Of a stretch of 5,000 bases of DNA, positions 1-4,424 are shown one piece after another (position 1 is the first letter of the stretch; every line of letters starts with the position of its first letter). The translations under genes were made by a program, and so were the position numbers. Origin of the DNA: an uncultured Paraburkholderia sp. (GTDB lineage: Bacteria; Pseudomonadota; Gammaproteobacteria; Burkholderiales; Burkholderiaceae); NCBI GenBank assembly GCA_937917025.1, contig CALFSF010000527.1:1-5000 (forward strand), read 5' to 3'. Under the pieces are notes generated by a model. It was not told the DNA's origin. It saw nothing but the letters and a program-made list of their open reading frames with translations, and made no database searches.

Positions 1-233
1 TGGACGAGCCGTCGATGGGCCTGTCGCCGATCATGGTCGAGAAGATCTTCGAAGTGGTGCGCGAAATCTCGAAGGAAGGCATCACGGTGATGCTGGTCGA
101 GCAGAACGCGCGTCTGGCGTTGCAGGCGGCCAATCGCGGCTACGTGATGGACTCCGGTCTCGTCACGATGTCGGGCGACGCGAAGCAGATGCTCGACGAC
201 CCGAAGGTGCGCGCAGCGTATCTCGGCGAGTAA
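1..233 (+). CDS. livF: Branched-chain amino acid ABC transporter ATP-binding protein LivF (3' end only)
   Basis: This is the C-terminal part of the second ATPase of a high-affinity Leu/Ile/Val-type importer. It works on the inner face of the cytoplasmic membrane, coupling ATP hydrolysis to the LivHM permease. The first complete codon is at position 3. The visible 76 residues open in the Walker B/D-loop motif (DEPSMGLSP), pass through the switch region (TVMLVEQNA), and end in the family-typical tail DPKVRAAYLGE before a TAA stop. LivF proteins are about 235 residues, so roughly two thirds lies off the left edge. The VEQNA and RAAYLG wording separates LivF from LivG, whose tail differs. The rest of the liv operon would be expected to the left, and a strong terminator follows directly, so this is probably the last gene of its operon. 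The family is secure; the exact substrate (amino acid, amide or urea) cannot be read from this fragment. Confidence 0.9.
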   Translation, partial: DEPSMGLSPIMVEKIFEVVREISKEGITVMLVEQNARLALQAANRGYVMDSGLVTMSGDAKQMLDDPKVRAAYLGE

Positions 234-264
234 GCCGGCCGCGTCATTTGGCGTAAAGATGAAG

Positions 265-300
265 AAGCCGCATGCGTTGAAGAACGCATGCGGCTTTTTT
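265..300 (+). terminator. Intrinsic terminator after livF, probably shared with the converging gene
   Basis: A perfect 14-bp stem (265-278 with 283-296) closes a GAAG tetraloop and runs into a T-tract through 300. It lies 31 bp after the livF stop and 15 bp before the stop of the converging acetyltransferase. On the minus strand the bases after the stem are moderately T-rich (CTTCTTCATCTTT), so it probably ends transcription from both sides. Confidence 0.92.
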
Positions 301-311
301 ATTATGCGACG

Positions 312-782
312 CTATCGGTTCGCCGCTGCTTTCGCGGTTTCGCCCAGACGCTTGCCGAGACTGACCACTTCGTCCGCGCGATAGCCCAGCGCTTCGTAGA
401 AGCCGCGCACGTCGGCTTTTGTCGATAGCACCTGCAGGTTCACCTTCGGACAGCCGAGCGCGGTCAGCGCGTGTTCCGCGTGCACGACGAGTTGCTTGCC
501 GATTCCGCGCCGTCGCAGCGACGTATCGACGGCGAGCGAATAGATCCATCCGCGATGACCGTCGTAGCCGGCCATGATCGTGCCCGCGATCCGCCCGTCT
601 GTTTCCGCGACGAAGAACAGCTCCGGCTGCGTCGCGAGCTTGTTCGCGATCGACAGATGGGGATTGCGCTGCGGGCGGGTCGCGTCCCGATACTCGGGGA
701 ACGCGTCCTGCCACAGCGCGACGACGGCTTCGGTATCCGCTGCGTCGAAGCAGCGGATCGATGGCATGGCGGGCGATGTCAT
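312..782 (-). CDS. ypeA: GNAT family N-acetyltransferase, YpeA-like
   Basis: A single-domain Gcn5-related N-acetyltransferase of 156 residues that would use acetyl-CoA to acetylate an unidentified amine. The acetyl-CoA-binding motif A is visible as RRRGIGKQL (about residues 90-98). Around it are features that match E. coli YpeA closely as I remember it: GYDGHRG (72-78), LGCPKVNLQV (109-118), and the C-terminal FYEALGYRADEVVSLGKRL (128-146). YpeA is about 141 residues; this is slightly longer because of a C-terminal Lys/Ala tail and possibly a too-early start. Met6 (ATG at 767, MPSIRCFD...) aligns better with the family start. Neither ATG has a clear Shine-Dalgarno sequence. The start lies only 20 bp after the argD stop, so the gene is probably co-transcribed and translationally coupled with argD. 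Its native substrate is unknown, and a role in arginine metabolism is suggested only by this neighbour. Confidence 0.88.
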   Translation of the reverse strand: MTSPAMPSIRCFDAADTEAVVALWQDAFPEYRDATRPQRNPHLSIANKLATQPELFFVAETDGRIAGTIMAGYDGHRGWIYSLAVDTSLRRRGIGKQLVVHAEHALTALGCPKVNLQVLSTKADVRGFYEALGYRADEVVSLGKRLGETAKAAANR

Positions 783-802
783 GTGACGGCGCGTGTCGAT
801 GC

Positions 803-1987
803 TTACAGCGAGTCGAGAATCGAACGCAGCATCGACATCATCTGGTCGATCTCTTCGTTCGTGACGTTGAGCGCCGGCATGAAGCGCAGCAGGTTCGGGC
901 GCGCCGCGTTCAGCAGCAGGCCGTCGGGCTGCATCTGACGCGCCTTCTCGACGATCTGGTTGCCGATGTCCTTGCCGAGCAGCAGCGCGCGCAGCAGGCC
1001 CTCGCCGCGTTCGCCGAGAAAGCCGCGCTCTTCGGACAGCGCCAGCAATTGCGCGCGCAGATACTCGCCACGTGCCCGTACGCCTTCGAGGAAGCCCGGT
1101 GCCGTCAGCTGCGAGATCACCGAATAGCCGACCGCCGTCATCAGCGGGTTGCCGTTGTACGTGCCGCCCTGATCGCCCGCCTCGAACACCTCCACGTCGG
1201 CTTTCGCGAGGAGCGCCGCGAGCGGCACGCCGCCGCCGATGCCCTTGCCGAGCGTCATCACGTCCGGCTCGATGCCCGACAGCTCGTACGCGAAGAGCGT
1301 CCCGGCACGGCCGCAGCCGCTCTGTACTTCGTCGACGATCAGGAGCAGGTTGTGCTGCTTTGTGAGCGCGCGCAGTTGCTGCATGAATTCACGCGTGGCG
1401 GGAATCACGCCGCCTTCGCCCTGGACCGGCTCGAGCATCACGGCGACGGTCTTCTTCGTGATCAGCTTCTCCACCGAGGCGATGTCGTTCAGATCGGCCT
1501 TCGGGAAACCCGGCACCTGCGGCGCGTAGATCGTGTCCCAGCCGGGCTTGCCGCTCGCGGACATCGTCGCGAGCGTGCGGCCGTGGAAGCTGTGGTCGAA
1601 CGTGATGATTTCGTACGCGCCGTCCTTGTGTTTCCTGCCCCACTTGCGCGCGAGCTTGATCGCGCCTTCGTTCGCTTCGGCACCGCTGTTCGCGAAGAAG
1701 ACCTTGTCGAAGCAGCTGTGCTGCGTGAGCAGACCCGCGAGCTTCGCCATCGGCTCGTTGTAGAACGCCGGCGACGGATTGATCAGCGTGCGCGCCTGCT
1801 TTTCGAGCGCCTCGATCATGCCCTCGTTGCAGTGACCGAGACTGTTGACCGCCCAGCCCTGGATGAAGTCGAGGTATCGCTTGCCTTCGTTGTCGTAGAT
1901 CCACGAACCCTTGCCGTGCGTGAAAACGATTTCGGGCCGGTTGGTGATGTACATCAGCGACTCGATCGGATACTCAGTAAATTTCAT
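803..1987 (-). CDS. argD: Acetylornithine aminotransferase (class III, PLP-dependent)
   Basis: A cytoplasmic class III aminotransferase that would interconvert N-acetylglutamate semialdehyde plus glutamate with N-acetylornithine plus 2-oxoglutarate in arginine synthesis. Enzymes of this family often also act on succinyl-diaminopimelate. From the chosen start it has 394 residues, the usual length. Visible landmarks are SGAEANE (101-107, phosphate binding), HSFHGRT (132-138), VDEVQSGCGR (218-227, Asp219 to the PLP ring nitrogen), the PLP lysine K248 in TLGKGIGGG, GGTYNGNPL (274-282), and R368 in LLRFMPAL for the substrate carboxylate. The ATG at 1987 is chosen because a GGAG lies 9 bases upstream and the protein then begins MKFTEYPIESLMYITNRPE, the form I know from Burkholderia. 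ATGs at 2002 and 2047 lie in frame, but 2002 overlaps this ribosome site and 2047 lies inside a terminator stem. Catabolic paralogues (AstC/AruC type) are the main alternative; the Arg-codon leader upstream favours the biosynthetic role. Confidence 0.9.
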   Translation of the reverse strand: MKFTEYPIESLMYITNRPEIVFTHGKGSWIYDNEGKRYLDFIQGWAVNSLGHCNEGMIEALEKQARTLINPSPAFYNEPMAKLAGLLTQHSCFDKVFFANSGAEANEGAIKLARKWGRKHKDGAYEIITFDHSFHGRTLATMSASGKPGWDTIYAPQVPGFPKADLNDIASVEKLITKKTVAVMLEPVQGEGGVIPATREFMQQLRALTKQHNLLLIVDEVQSGCGRAGTLFAYELSGIEPDVMTLGKGIGGGVPLAALLAKADVEVFEAGDQGGTYNGNPLMTAVGYSVISQLTAPGFLEGVRARGEYLRAQLLALSEERGFLGERGEGLLRALLLGKDIGNQIVEKARQMQPDGLLLNAARPNLLRFMPALNVTNEEIDQMMSMLRSILDSL

Positions 1988-1996
1988 GACGGCAAG

Positions 1997-2000
1997 CTCC
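1997..2000 (-). promoter_or_regulatory. Ribosome binding site that fixes the argD start
   Basis: On the minus strand GGAG is followed by nine bases and then the ATG at 1987. This is a good Shine-Dalgarno match and spacing. The GGAG is part of ATGGAG, so the upstream ATG at 2002 is probably not used. Confidence 0.7.
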
Positions 2001-2030
2001 ATCCGAAGCAGGGGGTTGAAGAAGGGACCG

Positions 2031-2063
2031 GAAAAACAAAAAGCCACGGAGGTCCGTGGCTTT
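2031..2063 (-). terminator. Intrinsic terminator in the argD leader (attenuator hairpin)
   Basis: Read on the minus strand, AAAGCCACGG (2063-2054) pairs perfectly with CCGTGGCTTT (2049-2040) around an ACCT loop and runs straight into TTTTTGTTTTT (2042-2032). This is a textbook intrinsic terminator. It points toward argD and ends 44 bases before the argD ATG. No full gene precedes it on this strand within the next 300 bases, only a 16-codon leader ORF. A terminator in the 5' leader of a biosynthetic gene is best explained as a conditional attenuator. The plus-strand side has only three T's after the stem. Confidence 0.85.
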
Positions 2064-2124
2064 CATGATTCGAACAGCATGCACCCTGTGTAGGCGCGAA
2101 TCCGTGACGAAGCCAGCGGCGCCC

Positions 2125-2175
2125 CTAAGGGAGCGGCGAGCGGCGACGTCGAAGTTCGGACTGGATGCGGTTCAT
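2125..2175 (-). CDS. Arginine-rich leader peptide of argD (16 residues)
   Basis: A 16-codon ORF, ATG at 2175 to TAG at 2127-2125, encodes MNRIQSELRRRRSPLP. Five of its 16 residues are arginine, four of them consecutive (CGA CGT CGC CGC, 2151-2140). It lies on the same strand as argD, between a promoter-like pair of hexamers and the leader terminator. No Shine-Dalgarno is visible and the predicted transcription start falls at or next to the ATG, so it would be translated as a leaderless message. A run of codons for the pathway's end product is the hallmark of amino acid attenuator peptides such as those of his, trp and leu operons. Arg-rich stretches arise easily by chance in GC-rich DNA; the supporting point is its position between promoter and terminator. 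Confidence 0.55.
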   Translation of the reverse strand: MNRIQSELRRRRSPLP

Positions 2176-2182
2176 GCGCGAA

Positions 2183-2212
2183 AGAATACGACAACGAGGC
2201 GGGCGGTGTAAA
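2183..2212 (-). promoter_or_regulatory. Candidate sigma-70 promoter for the argD leader transcript
   Basis: On the minus strand TTTACA (2212-2207) and TATTCT (2188-2183) are separated by 18 bases. These match five of six and four of six positions of the consensus -35 and -10 boxes. Seven bases after the -10 box lies the A of the leader ATG (2176-2175), so the transcript would begin on or one base before its own start codon. This would drive the leader, argD and the acetyltransferase. Confidence 0.5.
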
Positions 2213-2214
2213 CC

Positions 2215-2286
2215 GTCATTTTTGAGGCACCGCGATTTTTTGCCGGATGTGTTTGCGGATGCGTGGCCTTGAATGTGTCATTTTTG
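2215..2286. repeat. Pair of 10-bp direct repeats GTCATTTTTG
   Basis: GTCATTTTTG occurs at 2215-2224 and again at 2277-2286, 62 bp apart, in a non-coding region. The first copy abuts the -35 box of the candidate argD promoter. Spacing of about six helical turns and the location make an upstream regulator-binding site possible, but ten bases with a T5 run can recur by chance. Confidence 0.35.
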
Positions 2287-2335
2287 GTTGCCAGACAGCT
2301 TGCGATGTGCCGGGGCCGCGCGTGCGCGAATAGAC

Positions 2336-2417
2336 TGACTTCCCGTGCAAAAACGCCGCGTGAAATCTGGAAACGGGTGTCACAAAAGGAAAGGGGCGCT
2401 CAATCAAGCGCCCCTTT
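2336..2417 (+). ncRNA. Two consecutive stem-loops upstream of the abi gene; candidate structured RNA
   Basis: In the roughly 300 bp between the argD leader promoter and the abi start there is no convincing ORF, but there are two adjacent inverted repeats. The first pairs TGAC/CCCGT (2336-2339, 2342-2346) with ACGGG/GTCA (2373-2377, 2379-2382) around a 26-base loop. The second is a perfect 11-bp stem, AAAGGGGCGCT (2390-2400) with AGCGCCCCTTT (2407-2417), with a CAATCA loop. CACAAA at 2381-2386 could also pair with TTTGTG at 2415-2420. The second hairpin ends 96 bases before the abi ATG. On the plus strand it has only three T's; on the minus strand the stem is followed by TTTCCTTTTG, so it could be a weak minus-strand terminator. 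The strand is uncertain and no clear promoter was found. It may be a small RNA, a 5' leader structure of abi, or a simple terminator. Confidence 0.35.
2390..2417 (-). terminator. 11-bp perfect hairpin, possible weak terminator
   Basis: The stem at 2390-2400/2407-2417 is GC-rich at its core and followed on the minus strand by a T-rich stretch (TTTCCTTTTG, 2392-2383). It would stop antisense transcription leaving the abi region, although no minus-strand gene that needs it is visible. On the plus strand it would be a poor terminator. Confidence 0.4.
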
Positions 2418-2513
2418 GTGCAGGAAGCCGGGGGTCCGCCCATCCGAAGATAGCTGCCGACGCTGATCCCGACTTTTCGTAGCCGATTCTAAAAGAAGAG
2501 GAATTGACGGTCA

Positions 2514-3374
2514 ATGGACCATCTTGAAGACGACGAACTCGAAGCGATCGCGCTGCTGCTTTCAAGCGACCGGCTGCACAGGTTCCGTGCATTGGCGGGT
2601 TCGACGCGCGCTGCCATTACGCTTCATCAGCAGACCCTGCAACTGGGCGGGAGTTTAATGAGCGTCACTGCAGTACTGGAAATCGCACTGCGCAACGCGG
2701 TGTGTGATCGCCTGACCTTGCATTTTCAGACCGAAAACTGGCTCCTGAAGCCGCCGCCCGTTTTTGCATGGCGCGACGAAGAGCGCCGAAGGATTGTGAT
2801 GGCCGTACGCGCCGCGCAGCGTACACAATATGCAAAGCTGGATGCGTCGCAGAAGCGTCAGCTTGACGAGGTCGCCTTCCGGCGAGGCGTGCCCGCGGGC
2901 ATCAGTCACGAGCATCGTAGCGGTGCGCGGCAGAAGGCGATCGGCATTCCGGCCGGACAGGTCATCGCGCAACTTACCCTGTACTTCTGGAAGCGTCTTT
3001 TTTCAGTGGACTACGACCACTCGCTGTGGAAGCCGGCGTTGAAACGCATATTTCCGGGTAAGCAGGTGACGCGTGCAGCGGTCGCGGCAAACCTCGAAAG
3101 TATCTATCAGACGCGCAACCGGATCGCGCATCATGAGCCTGTCTACGGAAACCGGCTCGACGATACACTCGACGCAATCGATTTTATTGCGGCACAGCTC
3201 GGCGCTGCCCGCAGCGATGGCCGTACGCCGCTCAGCAAGATGCTTGAGAAGGAGCGAAGCGCGCTGGGTGATCAGGCGGCAGCATTGCGCAGCCGCATCG
3301 ACGCGCTTCGTTCGTCAGTCGAGACTCAAACCGGATTGGCCAGATCCGCGGCGCTGGTGAACGAATCCGCATAG
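2514..3374 (+). CDS. Abi family protein (abortive-infection type, HEPN-like RNase motif)
   Basis: A 286-residue protein with the layout of Abi-family proteins related to AbiD/AbiF (Abi_2-like). Visible marks are VLEIALRNAV (54-63), YFWKRLFSVDY...LWKPALKRIFPG (157-182) and RNRIAHHEP (201-209). The last fits the R-x4-H signature of HEPN ribonucleases (R201, H206, followed by a second His and Glu-Pro). HEPN domains are mostly metal-independent RNases, so a toxin or phage-defence effector that cleaves RNA in the cytoplasm is plausible. No membrane segment or signal peptide is seen. The C-terminal 45 residues (about 238-275) are charged and heptad-like, suggesting a short coiled coil. AGAGGA lies 11 bases before the ATG. 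Third-position G/C looks lower than in the flanking genes by eye, in keeping with acquisition. No protein antitoxin partner is encoded beside it. Its 3' end overlaps the reductase gene on the other strand by 49 bp. The family call is firm; the activity is inferred. Confidence 0.82.
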   Translation: MDHLEDDELEAIALLLSSDRLHRFRALAGSTRAAITLHQQTLQLGGSLMSVTAVLEIALRNAVCDRLTLHFQTENWLLKPPPVFAWRDEERRRIVMAVRAAQRTQYAKLDASQKRQLDEVAFRRGVPAGISHEHRSGARQKAIGIPAGQVIAQLTLYFWKRLFSVDYDHSLWKPALKRIFPGKQVTRAAVAANLESIYQTRNRIAHHEPVYGNRLDDTLDAIDFIAAQLGAARSDGRTPLSKMLEKERSALGDQAAALRSRIDALRSSVETQTGLARSAALVNESA

Positions 3375-4357
3375 AACTCGTCTTCCGGCAGCTTGTGGTG
3401 CGCGGTGAAATCGCGCTGCGCCGATTCCACCATCACCGGCGCACCGCACGCGTACACCTGATAGCCCGACAGATCCGGCAGATCCTCGATCACGGCACGG
3501 TGAACGAAGCCCGTGCGACCCGTCCATGCGTCGTCCGCGTCGGGCTCGGAGAGCACCGGCACGAAGCGGAAGTTCGGCACCTCCTTCGCCCATTGCTCCG
3601 CCTGTTCCAGCAGATACAGATCCTTCTTGCGGCGCGCGCCCCAGTAAAGCGTCATCGGCCGGTCGATGTTCTTGAAGATCGCGTGTTCGACGATCGCCTT
3701 GAGCGGCGCGAAGCCCGTACCCGACGCGAGCAGCACGATCGGCTTGTCCGAATCCTCGCGCAGGAAGAACGTGCCGAGCGGTGCCTCGAAACGCAGGATG
3801 TCACGCTCCTTCAACGTGTTGAACACGTGATCCGTGAACACGCCACCGGGCATGTGACGGATGTGCAGTTCGATCGGGCCTTCGGCATGCGGCGCGCTCG
3901 CCATCGAATAGCTGCGGCGCTTGCCGTCCTTCAGGATGAATTCGAGGTACTGGCCGGCGAGATACTGCAGGCGTTCGTTGGCCGGCAACTGAAGCTTCAG
4001 CACGACGACGTCGTCGGCCTTGCGCTCGACCGCGTTGACGCGGCACGGCAGCTTCTTGACCTGCACGTCGCCGACACCCGCCACTTCGCGGATATCGACT
4101 TCGAGATCGGAGCACGCCGTCGCGCAGCACAGCAGCGCCATGCCGCGGGTCTTTTCATCGTTCGACAGCGCCGACGACGAATGCGGACGCTGCTCGATTT
4201 CGCCGGCGAGGACCGTGCCCTTGCACGACCCACATGCGCCGTTCTTGCAGCCATACGGCAGACCCACGCCCTGGCGCAGGGCCGCGATCAGCACGGGTTC
4301 GTCGGGTTCTACCTGAAACTGCCGGCCGCTTTGCCGGAGCGTTACGTTAAATGCCAT
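3326..4357 (-). CDS. 2Fe-2S ferredoxin/FAD/NAD(P)H oxidoreductase (CDP-6-deoxy-glucoseen reductase-like)
   Basis: A 343-residue three-domain electron-transfer protein that moves electrons from NAD(P)H through FAD to a plant-type 2Fe-2S cluster and on to a partner. The N-terminal ferredoxin domain (about 1-95) has the cluster cysteines C37, C42, C45 and C77 (CKNGACGSC ... LLCCA). The FAD domain carries RSYSMAS (148-154), and the NAD(P)H domain has GTGFAP (213-218) and YACGAP (302-307). The C terminus has the typical EFYADSF (327-333). Domain order and length match the AscD/DdhD class, and such genes are routinely named CDP-6-deoxy-delta-3,4-glucoseen reductase. No deoxysugar genes are nearby, so a general reductase role (for a dioxygenase or other redox enzyme) is as likely. 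The ATG at 4357 gives a full ferredoxin domain but lacks an evident Shine-Dalgarno. It is divergent from the SDR gene with 67 bp between starts. Confidence 0.9.
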   Translation of the reverse strand: MAFNVTLRQSGRQFQVEPDEPVLIAALRQGVGLPYGCKNGACGSCKGTVLAGEIEQRPHSSSALSNDEKTRGMALLCCATACSDLEVDIREVAGVGDVQVKKLPCRVNAVERKADDVVVLKLQLPANERLQYLAGQYLEFILKDGKRRSYSMASAPHAEGPIELHIRHMPGGVFTDHVFNTLKERDILRFEAPLGTFFLREDSDKPIVLLASGTGFAPLKAIVEHAIFKNIDRPMTLYWGARRKKDLYLLEQAEQWAKEVPNFRFVPVLSEPDADDAWTGRTGFVHRAVIEDLPDLSGYQVYACGAPVMVESAQRDFTAHHKLPEDEFYADSFTSAADLANPV

Positions 4358-4409
4358 ATATCGATCGAAAACGAAAAGTCGGGAATCGGTGCCTGCCGCG
4401 CTTGACGGC

Positions 4410-4415
4410 TACAAT
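4410..4415 (+). promoter_or_regulatory. Candidate -10 box for the SDR gene
   Basis: TACAAT matches the -10 consensus at five of six positions and ends nine bases before the ATG at 4425. The transcript would then have almost no 5' untranslated region. No good -35 box lies 16-18 bases upstream, and no ribosome binding site is seen in front of the ATG. Weak support. Confidence 0.35.
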
Positions 4416-4424
4416 GCGTCCACC

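Larger units (their letters stand above)
2031..2175 (-). promoter_or_regulatory. Putative arginine-responsive attenuator leader of argD
   Basis: The stretch between the inferred transcription start (about 2175) and the terminator contains four elements. First comes a short ORF with an Arg-codon run at 2151-2140. Second is segment CCGCTGGCTT (2119-2110), which begins 5 bases after the ORF stop. Third and fourth are the two terminator arms. The segment at 2119-2110 resembles the 3' arm of the terminator and can pair with its 5' arm (AAGCCACGG, 2062-2054), giving 9 pairs with one bulged C; this would be the antiterminator. A ribosome reaching the leader stop codon would cover 2119-2110 and allow termination. 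A ribosome stalled at the Arg codons would leave it free and prevent termination. A second mimic, GTCACGGA (2108-2101), can pair with the other arm (2050-2043, one G-U). I found no clear 1:2 (anti-antiterminator) pairing. The elements are seen; the mechanism is inferred. Confidence 0.6.

Noticed and set aside
1974..2066. Minus-strand 30-codon ORF (starts MKATDLRGF) running through the terminator and overlapping the argD start
   Set aside because: No ribosome binding site, and it includes the terminator and T-tract as codons. The overlap with argD looks incidental, although translational coupling cannot be fully excluded.
761..2068. 435-codon plus-strand open frame opposite argD
   Set aside because: It mirrors argD, which has all catalytic motifs of its family. 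The product is a run of Arg, His, Ala and Val typical of antisense frames in GC-rich genes.
2067..2075. GTTCGAATC on the minus strand, like a tRNA T-loop
   Set aside because: The flanking bases do not form a five-pair T-stem, and no anticodon or acceptor stem can be built around it.
2031..2175. argD leader as 6S RNA or a known riboswitch
   Set aside because: The sequence lacks the long bulged duplex of 6S RNA, and I see no conserved core of the glycine, lysine or guanidine riboswitches. The Arg-codon ORF plus terminator explains it better.
2064..2210. Plus-strand 48-codon ORF with GGAGGT 10 bases before its ATG
   Set aside because: The apparent ribosome site is the loop of the minus-strand terminator, and the frame is antisense to the argD leader. 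The product is a basic, low-information sequence with no promoter in view.
2404..2592. Minus-strand short ORF across the abi start
   Set aside because: It is antisense to abi and its upstream region, with no ribosome site and no recognisable product.
3395..4405. 336-codon plus-strand open frame opposite the reductase gene
   Set aside because: It is the antisense shadow of a well-supported reductase, with Arg/His-rich composition and no recognisable domain.
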